A stretch of 64,000 nucleotides of DNA from Pleionea litopenaei (GTDB taxonomy: Bacteria; Pseudomonadota; Gammaproteobacteria; Enterobacterales; Kangiellaceae), in the NCBI RefSeq assembly GCF_031198435.1, contig NZ_CP133548.1, forward strand, positions 3,444,001-3,508,000, written 5' to 3'. Of the stretch, positions 7,853 to 15,695 are shown one piece after another. Position 1 is the first letter of the stretch. Every line of letters begins with the position of its first letter. The position numbers were made by a program, and so were the translations under genes. The notes below the pieces were generated by a model. It did no database searches and was not told where the DNA came from. It was given only the letters and a program-made list of their open reading frames with translations.

Positions 7853-8253
7853 GTCGAAGCCTCGCTCACATAAATTAAATCAGTTTATGTGAAGTTTCAG
7901 ATGCTGGGCCTCGCCTGAGGCCTCATCTGGTAATGATGGCTGTCTAGTAACGATGGCTGTCTAGTAACGATGGTTGTCTGGTAACGATGGTTGTCCGGGA
8001 ACGATGGCTGTCTAGTAACGATGGCTGAATGCTGCCATCCATACCGTTTGAGAACTTTGTGTTTCTTGAAAACTGCGTTTTTTTAAAACTAAATTTTTTG
8101 AAAATTTGGACGACATAAAAGTGAAAGACAGGGATGAGTATCATTAATCAAAATATGTCTTTAATACTGATTTTCTAACGCCATTGATAGTGCAGGGATG
8201 TATTGTTAGCCAAACGATACGTCTTCATGTAGCCAATACCTAGCGACATTCAA
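7853..8253. other. 400-bp gene-free stretch with hairpins and repeats
   Basis: After higA come a 9-bp inverted repeat (TCACATAAA 7866-7874 with TTTATGTGA 7884-7892), a GC-rich hairpin (GGCCTC 7907-7912 with GAGGCC 7917-7922) and the 17-bp tandem array at 7926-8027. The remainder, to the end of the AraC gene, is AT-rich without a convincing gene. Neither hairpin has a T-run. Confidence 0.6.
7926..8027. repeat. Six tandem copies of a 17-bp unit
   Basis: The unit TCTAGTAACGATGGCTG occurs six times head to tail at 7926, 7943, 7960, 7977, 7994 and 8011. Copies 2 and 6 are identical to this unit, copy 3 has one change, copies 1 and 4 have two and copy 5 has three. The period is not a multiple of three and no gene covers the array, so this is intergenic minisatellite-like DNA. 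Confidence 0.95.
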
Positions 8254-9237
8254 CTATTCTTGTCCACGGAAATGTTGTCGATGTAATCCCGGCGTTTGTC
8301 CTGTCCACTTCTTATAGGCTTTTGAAAAACTCGTACGATCACAATAGCCTAAGTTTCGCGCGATATCATCGATGGTGTATTCCGTCTGTGATAAATATTT
8401 TTGAGCTAACTCTAATCGAATGGCATCGATTAATTCCCGATAGCTGAAGTTATGTTCATTGAGTCTTCGCTCTAACGTTTTTTCACTTAAACTTAATTCA
8501 GACGCGATCCGAAACCGCGATACATTGCCAAGCTGTAAACTGGTTCGAATCGCGGAACGGGCCTTCGATAAAAAGCTTTTAGACATCTGTTCCTGCTTCT
8601 CTTGTAATTTGCTATATAACGCCAAATGATATTCTGGTTCGGTCGTGAGTAACGGAGCGAGTGCGGTTGATATCGGAAAAATAAGTTGACAGCTATTGGT
8701 ATTAAACTCAGGTTGACGATGAAAGTATTTTAAATAAGACGAAGACGCACTTATTGGGCTATGAGCAAGCTTTACTTCACAAACATCAATCACCACTCGG
8801 CTCAACCAGTTAGTATATTGGTAGATGATAGCCAACGTCGCTTCGTTAATAATCGCTTGAGTTAATTGCTCACCAGCGATATTGTTCACTCGAAAGTACA
8901 TGTGAGTATTGTTAGACTGTACTTCAACTTGAACTAAATTTTGATACAACGCAGGAAATTCAGACACTCGTTGACACGCCATCAGCAAGTTGTCTGCGGT
9001 CATGAATAGATATCCGAGTCCATGAAAAGAGTTCGGGTTAATATATTTTCCAACGCTCATTCCAATTTCTGCATTACCGCTACTTTGAATTATTTTCCCA
9101 ATAATGTGGAAGATAGGTTTCTGAAATGTATTGTGAGAAGATGGTTCATCGAATGATTTTTCTAGCTCCGAACTGGACACATTAATTCGGCTGTCTTTTA
9201 CTAATTGTTTTAGCAGTGATAACAAATCCCAGTTCAT
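8254..9237 (-). CDS. AraC-family transcriptional regulator
   Basis: The 327-residue protein has the OruR/ArgR-like N-terminal ligand domain common in AraC-type regulators (about residues 10-200) and a C-terminal pair of HTH motifs: ASELSLSEKTLERRLNEHNFSY and IDDIARNLGYCDRTSFSKAYKKWTGQTP. The longest frame opens with TTG at 9273, but ATG 9237 has GAGAGGGA just upstream. It is divergent from the secreted-hydrolase operon across a 440-base region full of repeated palindromes, so it is the obvious candidate regulator of that operon. Ligand and targets are inferred only from position. Confidence 0.85.
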   Translation of the reverse strand: MNWDLLSLLKQLVKDSRINVSSSELEKSFDEPSSHNTFQKPIFHIIGKIIQSSGNAEIGMSVGKYINPNSFHGLGYLFMTADNLLMACQRVSEFPALYQNLVQVEVQSNNTHMYFRVNNIAGEQLTQAIINEATLAIIYQYTNWLSRVVIDVCEVKLAHSPISASSSYLKYFHRQPEFNTNSCQLIFPISTALAPLLTTEPEYHLALYSKLQEKQEQMSKSFLSKARSAIRTSLQLGNVSRFRIASELSLSEKTLERRLNEHNFSYRELIDAIRLELAQKYLSQTEYTIDDIARNLGYCDRTSFSKAYKKWTGQTPGLHRQHFRGQE

Positions 9238-9678
9238 CGTTCCCTCTCTGAGCAAGTTGTTATAGTTATACAAGTGTTTGCTTTTTACCCGCTAGCAACT
9301 AAAGCGATGCGATATTAGAGCATATTTATGAGAAGAAAATTTGTGAAAAATTACGCGTATCTTGAAACTAGCGAATTAACATTCTCATTGTTCAAAGTAT
9401 TTTACTCTGTATATACAACTCTAGTGTTCTCAAAGTTGTCCAACATAAGAATATAGAAAATAAGATCGACAAATGTGACCTTTGACTCAAATTTTGCTCA
9501 GTGTCCTTTATTGTCTTATCAATGACCTTTTACATCATAGTGTGTCGTTTGCTAATCCCACATAATTTTAAATTCGACTTAGACAAATTTCTAGAAATTA
9601 ACCGCTAGCTAGAGATTAATGGCTAGCAGTAGTGAGCCGCTAGCCTAGGTTAACGTCTTTTACTTTTAGGGGGATCGT
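9238..9678. promoter_or_regulatory. Divergent control region between the AraC regulator and the hydrolase operon
   Basis: This AT-rich 441-base gap holds GCTAGC palindromes at 9291, 9604, 9622 and 9639, and a set of TGACCTTT-like direct repeats (9476 TGACCTTTGAC, 9502 TGTCCTTTATT, 9523 TGACCTTTTAC). No coding frame is credible. The ribosome site AGGGGGA lies just before the 9679 gene. Confidence 0.6.
9598..9653. repeat. GCTAGC palindrome cluster, 17-18 bp phasing
   Basis: Three perfect GCTAGC palindromes start at 9604, 9622 and 9639. They are bracketed by TTAACC (9598) and GGTTAA (9648), so the cluster as a whole is also an imperfect inverted repeat. It lies 25-80 bases before the start codon of the first hydrolase gene, where an operator could sit. 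Confidence 0.6.
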
Positions 9679-11679
9679 ATGAAGGTCAGTATTCAATTAT
9701 TGAGCTTAACTTTTGTAGTCTTTTTTTCTGACACTATTTTTTCTGAGTGGAATGAAACACCGGATTATTGGAAGTGTTACAACCGAGTTTCTGGAGAGTG
9801 GAGTTTCGGCGTAGCTCCGTACGGATGTGATGCTAATGCATTTGGTAGTGACCAACATATTTCCCGCAATTATGAGCCGGTTCTTTTTGTTCAAAGTCGA
9901 GACTATGGGGTTGAGCGTAACCGGTATATGCAAGAAACCTATTCTATGATTAAGGCTGTTGCTGCCTATTACATACAAGCAAGAAAACCTAATGTAACAA
10001 GCTCTGAGCAAGCTGCTTTTGAACAAGCTGCATTGACTATTGCCCATCAAGAAAGTTATTGGTCTCATTATCGGCAAGCGTCGCAAGATGGGCGATACAA
10101 GATGATGCGAGGAGACTTTGGTCATGGCCACGGTTTAATGCAAGTGGATGATAGGGCGCACTATACCGCTACGCGTCAAGGAAAAGGGTGGGAGCTAATC
10201 ACCAACATGATGTATTCACTCGACGAGTATTATACGGCTTGGCGGAGTGCAGATTTAAAGTGGTGTATCCAGCAGTACGGAAACACTTGGCGCAATCGAT
10301 CGCGAGAAGCTTACTCTCAGTATAATGGAGGTCCGAGGGCATCGTGTCGTTGGACCGATCCCAATCATCGATGGGCAAGGAATGATAAAGGGTTCGCGCA
10401 GAAATACGATGGCAGAAGTTGGGAGTCTTACGTCACAGATAAACAGCAGAACTCAACAATAAATGTCTCGTGTCTTGCTAATGGAGGAACTCATTGCCCT
10501 CCGAACGGTGGAGTGGATACCAGTGATTGGTATCAAAAACTACTGCAAACTGATGACAATGCTGCTTGTGTTTACGACGGAAAGCAATTGCACTGTGTTA
10601 CTGACATTCGTCATTCTGCCTGCTTAACCAGTGTTGGTCGCTTTGATTCCAACTCAGTTTTGCGACTGGATGCTGGTTCAACTAATGGAATTTCGAGAAT
10701 TACTTATAACCCACATAAACTTTGTTTCGACAATGTGCTAGGGCTAGCCGCTGTTGGAAGTTTTATTGAGTTGACGCAAGACAATAACTTACGTCTCAAA
10801 CCAAACGGTGAACTTATTCGAAGCATTGATCGTGGCGTTCAATTACAAGTTCTTGATATTGTGGTTTTCGATAATCAAGAGCTAAAGCGCTTTTATAAAG
10901 TAAAGCTTGAAAACGACATTGGTTATATTTGGGGAGGAACGAAAACTGACTATCAACAATGGAGCGTTCCTACGCTGAAACGCTCATCGTTTTACGAACT
11001 TCCAGTCTTTAATGATTGGGTTGCTGTGCAAGTCGATCGATTGAATATGAGAGCGACGCCCGGCGGCGATGTTCTTAAAGTCATCGATAAAGGAACTAAG
11101 TTGTTAGTCAAAGGGGTAGTTACCAGAGACTACAATAATAAAATTTACTTGCACATCAGCCATAACGGTGAAGAAGGTTATATATACGCTGGTTATCTAA
11201 TACCAAACTCGACGTTATCTTATTGGGTTGAAAAAACCACTCCCCAAGATCAAAGCCATGCGGCCTACTGTCCTGAAGGAACTGATTATGATTTCTCTTT
11301 GATGGTGTGTCGTAATGAGATCGATGCTTATGGACCATTTAGCGAGAACATGCGTCAACGTTGCAATGAGCGGGGCGGCGGACAAGCTTGCGAACAAAAA
11401 CACGAAGCGAACATCAACGGACAGTTGGTCGAGCTTCATCGTTGGTCAACTCGCTGGTTTATGTCGGTAAGAGAAAACTCAACATGCCCTATAGGAACTT
11501 TTCGTTCCGATGCCTATGGTTTTCATTGTGTGGAGAAAAATAACATGGATGAAATCATCGAAGTTTATGGTCCCTTTGACAGTGCCATGGTTAGCCGATG
11601 TATTGCAGCGGATGGTGGCGACGCCTGTTACTTTAATCGGTGGTCAGCGTCAGGCTATCGCAGCTGGAATAAGCCATAA
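9679..11679 (+). CDS. Secreted lysozyme/SLT-like hydrolase with SH3b and Cys-rich modules
   Basis: This 666-residue protein has an N-terminal signal peptide (about residues 1-22). Next comes a lysozyme-like/SLT domain (about 85-225) with the expected catalytic glutamate in AHQESYW (E125), GHGLMQVD at 150-157 and YNGG at 215-218, as in goose-type lysozymes and lytic transglycosylases. Two SH3b-like segments follow (about 360-425 and 447-510; the second reads RLNMRATPGGDVLKVIDKG). The C-terminus is a duplicated Cys-rich module (about 527-600 and 602-666) sharing CPxGT, YGPF, RC and GGxAC. SH3b modules usually bind cell wall. It begins a four-gene operon that also encodes an M23 peptidase. Glycan-strand cleavage outside the cytoplasm is likely; whether the target is self or foreign wall is unknown. 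Confidence 0.75.
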   Translation: MKVSIQLLSLTFVVFFSDTIFSEWNETPDYWKCYNRVSGEWSFGVAPYGCDANAFGSDQHISRNYEPVLFVQSRDYGVERNRYMQETYSMIKAVAAYYIQARKPNVTSSEQAAFEQAALTIAHQESYWSHYRQASQDGRYKMMRGDFGHGHGLMQVDDRAHYTATRQGKGWELITNMMYSLDEYYTAWRSADLKWCIQQYGNTWRNRSREAYSQYNGGPRASCRWTDPNHRWARNDKGFAQKYDGRSWESYVTDKQQNSTINVSCLANGGTHCPPNGGVDTSDWYQKLLQTDDNAACVYDGKQLHCVTDIRHSACLTSVGRFDSNSVLRLDAGSTNGISRITYNPHKLCFDNVLGLAAVGSFIELTQDNNLRLKPNGELIRSIDRGVQLQVLDIVVFDNQELKRFYKVKLENDIGYIWGGTKTDYQQWSVPTLKRSSFYELPVFNDWVAVQVDRLNMRATPGGDVLKVIDKGTKLLVKGVVTRDYNNKIYLHISHNGEEGYIYAGYLIPNSTLSYWVEKTTPQDQSHAAYCPEGTDYDFSLMVCRNEIDAYGPFSENMRQRCNERGGGQACEQKHEANINGQLVELHRWSTRWFMSVRENSTCPIGTFRSDAYGFHCVEKNNMDEIIEVYGPFDSAMVSRCIAADGGDACYFNRWSASGYRSWNKP

Positions 11680-11699
11680 GTGATTTAAAGGTGAAGAAT

Positions 11700-12464
11700 A
11701 TGAAACGATTGGTTGTCGGCTGTGTTGTGTTTGGGGTGGGTCTTATGCTCATAAAATGGTTTGATTTAAACGAAGAAAAAGTCACGCTGCCATACCCCTT
11801 AACCGATGAAAATATGACTTTGTCATCAAAAAAAGACATTAAAAAAGCGAGTAATAATAAGGCTTCTTCTTCGGTATCAACGAAGCAGGCTTTACAGGAA
11901 AAAGTTGTTCGGTTGAATGACTGTTATCTCTCCGGTGCGTGTAACTATCCGAACAGTGACCCTCGCTCCTACGATTATGCGCTTGGAAACGACATGGTAA
12001 AGTTGATGGATGAATTAGAAATGTACTTTCTAAATGGTGAGCTCGACAGTGACGAGCTGCGGTTGTTCGCCCATCAGTTTCTCAATATTGATAACGGACA
12101 TGTACAAGCAAAAGCAATTCAACTTCTTAATCAATTATCAGTGGATAGTGAAACACTTTTATTAGTGACCTCTACTCTTTCTAATCACTATGATGCCGCA
12201 CTATTAGAAAAGTCATTACCTCTTTTGCAAGCTTATCATCAACAAGGATTTGCATTAGATGTCGATACATTATTGCAACAACAAGTTCAAACAGGAGGAC
12301 ACTTTATTCGTCAGATGCTGAGTGGAAATATTTTACCGTTTATAAATAACAGCAATGTGCAATCTTATCGAAATATTTCCACTCAAATGAATGCAAGCTC
12401 TGTAGAGTTTTTTCAGCTGACGGAAGCGCTAGATGAGTTTCAAAGATTGCAGCATGGAGGTTAA
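11700..12464 (+). CDS. Unknown membrane-anchored protein of the hydrolase operon
   Basis: I do not recognise this 254-residue protein. It has one N-terminal hydrophobic helix (VVGCVVFGVGLMLIKWF) followed by a Ser/Lys-rich linker (about residues 40-70) and a mainly helical, Leu/Gln-rich domain with no obvious catalytic motif. A cysteine pair (NDCYLSGACNYP) near residue 80 suggests a disulfide and therefore a periplasmic domain. GTG 11691 opens the frame, but ATG 11700 has AGGTGA at the right distance. It lies 20 bases after the lysozyme-like gene, and its stop is one base before the next start. A scaffold, chaperone or immunity role for the hydrolases is possible but unsupported. Confidence 0.6.
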   Translation: MKRLVVGCVVFGVGLMLIKWFDLNEEKVTLPYPLTDENMTLSSKKDIKKASNNKASSSVSTKQALQEKVVRLNDCYLSGACNYPNSDPRSYDYALGNDMVKLMDELEMYFLNGELDSDELRLFAHQFLNIDNGHVQAKAIQLLNQLSVDSETLLLVTSTLSNHYDAALLEKSLPLLQAYHQQGFALDVDTLLQQQVQTGGHFIRQMLSGNILPFINNSNVQSYRNISTQMNASSVEFFQLTEALDEFQRLQHGG

Positions 12465-12465
12465 T

Positions 12466-13353
12466 GTGAAAAATACTATAACAAAAAAACGCTTACTTAT
12501 TGGCCTTTCATCTATTTCAATTATCGTTCTTGTGTTTGTCTATGAGTCTTTTGACAATGCGGGTAGTCAGAAACAGGTTAAAGACAACGTTATAAGTCGA
12601 CAGGTAGCCCAAGATAATAAGAGTATAACTCATGAGTTTTTAAGTGATGAGTTTGAAGAAGAGGCGAAAGAGCGCATTGAAAAAGCTCATAACAAGAGTT
12701 TTCATAAGAGCGTTCAGGAGACGGTCAATCTTGAGAGTCATTCTAATGATGAAGACAATCGCGACTGGTGGTTCGATTCACCCATCTTAGAGTCTCGAGA
12801 ACGATTCTCTAAGGCGGAGACCGTTATCGACCTCGATGTGAGTTGCAAGTCTGGAAGTTCTATCAATGACGCTCTCTCTTTAGAACAAAACTTTGAACGT
12901 TCGACCAATATTGACCTTCAAGCGCGCTTTCAAGAAGACTTATTTTATTTTTCGTTGACCCAGTTTTGGCAACTGGATGACCACTATTTTCAATTTGTTG
13001 CGATATGGGATAGGGATATGCCCGCTCGTTATCGATATGAGTTTTATCAGAGTAAAGACAAGACATTTGGTTCAATGGTCGACGCAATTGACTTACCTAT
13101 TGCCATACCGGAAGTCAAAGACGTGATAACCACTAATGAGTACATCGAGCTCCTCATTGATCATTATCAAGAAAAGGGAGCAAATATAGGTAGTCGCATT
13201 CTCGAATCTTCAATTAATGAACAAGATGGCGAGCAAGCCGTGACGATCGTCAATTCAAAATTAATTCAATGGCATACAAGTCAATTCAGTTGTGATAGTC
13301 GCGTAGACACAGCTAACGCATTTTGCCATTGTGAACGAGGAGAGAGTGTATGA
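12466..13353 (+). CDS. Unknown single-pass membrane protein of the hydrolase operon
   Basis: This 295-residue protein is not recognisable to me. After a short basic start comes one membrane helix (LLIGLSSISIIVLVFVY), then an acidic, Lys/Glu-rich linker and a C-terminal domain (about residues 95-295) with aromatic-rich strands. Cysteines occur near residue 127 and close to the end (FSCDSR, FCHCERG). The longest frame starts at ATG 12433 inside the previous gene. GTG 12466 is preferred because GGAGG is five bases upstream and the preceding stop ends at 12464. Its own end overlaps the M23 gene by ATGA, indicating translational coupling. The topology (short inside, large periplasmic domain) matches the preceding gene. 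Confidence 0.6.
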   Translation: MKNTITKKRLLIGLSSISIIVLVFVYESFDNAGSQKQVKDNVISRQVAQDNKSITHEFLSDEFEEEAKERIEKAHNKSFHKSVQETVNLESHSNDEDNRDWWFDSPILESRERFSKAETVIDLDVSCKSGSSINDALSLEQNFERSTNIDLQARFQEDLFYFSLTQFWQLDDHYFQFVAIWDRDMPARYRYEFYQSKDKTFGSMVDAIDLPIAIPEVKDVITTNEYIELLIDHYQEKGANIGSRILESSINEQDGEQAVTIVNSKLIQWHTSQFSCDSRVDTANAFCHCERGESV

Positions 13354-15023
13354 AGCGATTTCTAATAGTAGAGCAATTATCTATCGTAATATTGGTATTT
13401 AGTAGCCAGCTGATGTCTGAAGATCTCTTGATCAATCAAGACACACATTTTAAAACCAGTACTGAACAATCTTCAAATTTACCGAGTCAAGAAAAATGCG
13501 AAGTGGCAGCGGGGACTTTGGTGAGTGTTGAATCAATACAAACGTCTAACAATCATTATCGAGTTGACTTGAGTAACCAATTAACTCAATGTAACTTGAG
13601 TTCTGGTTATTTTTATCAAGATCATGTCGTAAGAGAATCGAAGCTAATTACCGTCACTCAAAACACTGTGTTCAAGAAACGACGCTTGAGTTCTTCACAA
13701 TTACCCATAAGTGAAAAGTGCGATGTGTCTCCCGGTGTTTATGCCGCACAAAGCGATGTTCCTAATGTTGTAGAAGGACATTACTATTTAAATTTAAGAG
13801 AGTTAACGGTTAACTGTAGCTTTAGCCAAGGATACTTTTGGGAAGGACATACGCAAAAAGGATCCTTGGCCATTCAGATTACAGGGGAAACGTTTCTTAA
13901 GAAACAAGCTATTCAATCCTCCGAGCTTCCTGCATCTGATAAGTGCATCATGCCGGTGGGGTTATACGCTTTGGGAGCGGGAGCTAGCCGCTCTGGTGAA
14001 ACTCACTATCAAATAACTTTGGCGAAAACGTTACCTGATTGTTCTTTTAATACAGGGTTTGTTTATTTTGATCATACTGGTTGGAAAAAGCCCTATGTTG
14101 CGCCACCGGAGCCGACTTGGTCTTTTCCATTACCGGGAGGTTATTACACCAGTGGTTGGTGTCAGTGCCGCAATATCGGAACCAGCCCTCATATTGGACA
14201 AGATATTTCGAGAAGTGGAACGAAAAAAGCGGTGATCATTCAAGATGGTCGATTACAAAGCACCACGTTCAGTTCGAGCTGTGGGTATATTTCTTATGTT
14301 GAAGATGATTTTGGTACTTTGTGGCGTTATGTTCATCTTAATCGTCCCAGTGTATCTGCAGGCCAACGCGTAATCGCCGGGCAGCATTTAGCCTATATTT
14401 CAGCGTATCCAACCGCGGGATGTGGAAGTGGTCCACACTTGCATCTTGAGCGACGAAGTGCGGGGTATTTTAATGACCAAAGCACTGGAAAAAGTTGCCA
14501 GAATGGCTATCGAAGTTGTTACTACGATCCGATCAAACCATGGCGCAGTAATTTTAGTGCGAAACACGTCCAAAAATCGTCGATAACGGCTAATGCAAAC
14601 TGGTCTAAATTTGACGTTCCTGCCTCAAAAAGTTGCAAGGTACCAGTAGACTCGCTGGCAAAGGTTTCTCGAGATCGTTTTGCACAATTTCCAAATCAAC
14701 TTGACCCTCAAGTTAACATCGAGTTTTCGATCGTTAACCGCGCTGTTCAATCTCAGCTTTTCAACAGTCATGTCAGCATAAGCAATAACTTAAAAAACCA
14801 GTGCGCTTCAAATCAACGTTGTTTAGTGCAGTGGCAATTAGTAGCAGAGAAAGCGAATGGTGATTTAACGTCTATTTTCTTTGGAAATCGAGTTCGAAAT
14901 ATAGAGCTGAAGCGTCAAGTTGAAGAACAATGGTGTTTGCCTGAGCAAGTAATTCAATATTGGATGTTGTTAAAAGATAATCAAGGTAAGCGTTGGCGAG
15001 TACCGATTACTTCAAGAGGATAG
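13350..15023 (+). CDS. Secreted M23-family zinc endopeptidase with tandem targeting repeats
   Basis: The 557-residue protein has a signal peptide (about residues 1-23) and three tandem repeats of about 70 residues (about 30-95, 100-170, 175-245). Each reads roughly T-x-FK-x5-SS-x-LP-x-S-x-KC-x-V-x-x-G, with HY and a second Cys later. An M23 peptidase domain follows (about 255-405): zinc ligands H281 and D285 in HIGQDIS and H365 in HLHLE, plus the WRYVHL strand. A diverged fourth repeat-like segment (FDVPASKSCKVPVDSLAKV) and a tail complete it. M23 enzymes cut peptide cross-links in peptidoglycan; the repeats resemble SH3-like wall-binding units. The start overlaps the previous stop (ATGA). 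With the lysozyme-like enzyme it could dismantle both glycan and peptide bonds. Confidence 0.85.
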   Translation: MKRFLIVEQLSIVILVFSSQLMSEDLLINQDTHFKTSTEQSSNLPSQEKCEVAAGTLVSVESIQTSNNHYRVDLSNQLTQCNLSSGYFYQDHVVRESKLITVTQNTVFKKRRLSSSQLPISEKCDVSPGVYAAQSDVPNVVEGHYYLNLRELTVNCSFSQGYFWEGHTQKGSLAIQITGETFLKKQAIQSSELPASDKCIMPVGLYALGAGASRSGETHYQITLAKTLPDCSFNTGFVYFDHTGWKKPYVAPPEPTWSFPLPGGYYTSGWCQCRNIGTSPHIGQDISRSGTKKAVIIQDGRLQSTTFSSSCGYISYVEDDFGTLWRYVHLNRPSVSAGQRVIAGQHLAYISAYPTAGCGSGPHLHLERRSAGYFNDQSTGKSCQNGYRSCYYDPIKPWRSNFSAKHVQKSSITANANWSKFDVPASKSCKVPVDSLAKVSRDRFAQFPNQLDPQVNIEFSIVNRAVQSQLFNSHVSISNNLKNQCASNQRCLVQWQLVAEKANGDLTSIFFGNRVRNIELKRQVEEQWCLPEQVIQYWMLLKDNQGKRWRVPITSRG

Positions 15024-15211
15024 TTTGATCCGTTTGTTGATGGTCGCTTAGTTTGTAGTACCTTTTAAAAAGGCCGCGAGACTTTTCATCGGAGCCTTAC
15101 TAGTTTCCGATGGTGTTTGAACTCGGTTTTTCGCAAAGATAGAATGCGAATAAGGAGTCGGTGGTCTAGCAGTAATTACTGACTCCCAAACACTTTGATA
15201 GGAACGATTAC

Positions 15212-15628
15212 ATGCATTGTAGAGTAGCGACTCGACAAGACATTCGAGACATGCATCGAATTCGAATGGCCGTGAAAGAAAATGTACTTAATACTCTGGT
15301 ACTGACGGAAGACGATTATATACCCGAGATCGAGGAAACCGGTCGAGGTTGGGTCATTGAGGAACAGAAAAAAATTGTTGCTTTTGGCGTTGCCAATAAA
15401 CAAACAAGCAGTATCTGGGCATTGTTTGTGGAACCGTCATCAGAAGGTCAAGGGTTTGGTCAATGTCTATTAAATCAGATGATTGACTGGTTATGGGAAC
15501 AAGGTATTACAAGGATTCACTTAAGCTCCGAGCCCGGAACGCGAGCGGAGCAATTCTACTTAAAAGCTGGCTGGATAGGCAAAGAGCTCGACCAACACGG
15601 TGATCGTCAATTTGAGCTGACTCGTTGA
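15212..15628 (+). CDS. GNAT-family N-acetyltransferase
   Basis: This 138-residue protein is a compact GNAT domain. It contains the acetyl-CoA pyrophosphate-binding motif ALFVEPSSEGQGFGQCLL (about residues 70-87, Q-x-x-G-x-G type) and the C-terminal strand/helix SSEPGTRAEQFYLKAGW, where the tyrosine usually acts as general acid. The N-terminus VATRQDIRDMHRIRMAVKEN is the standard opening. The substrate (small molecule or protein amine) is not predictable. It stands alone after the hydrolase operon and converges on phaC. Confidence 0.85.
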   Translation: MHCRVATRQDIRDMHRIRMAVKENVLNTLVLTEDDYIPEIEETGRGWVIEEQKKIVAFGVANKQTSSIWALFVEPSSEGQGFGQCLLNQMIDWLWEQGITRIHLSSEPGTRAEQFYLKAGWIGKELDQHGDRQFELTR

Positions 15629-15663
15629 GTCTTGAGGTTAACCTTGTGGGTTAAACTCAAGAC
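15629..15663. terminator. Long hairpin between converging genes
   Basis: GTCTTGAG (15629-15636) pairs with CTCAAGAC (15656-15663) and the stem continues through GTTAACC against GGTTAA with a one-base bulge. There is no T-run on either side, so termination for the GNAT gene and phaC is plausible but not certain. Confidence 0.45.
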
Positions 15664-15695
15664 ATCATGAGCTTTCACGAATGAATATTGAGCGG

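Noticed and set aside
7926-8027. Tandem 17-bp units as a CRISPR array
   Set aside because: Units are directly adjacent without spacers, and no cas gene is present.
7944-8144. Minus-strand frame across the 17-bp tandem repeat
   Set aside because: The period is not a multiple of three and the peptide has no family resemblance, so it is a chance frame.
9598-9653. GCTAGC cluster as an attachment site of a mobile element
   Set aside because: No integrase, transposase or matching copy at the far end of the hydrolase operon was found.
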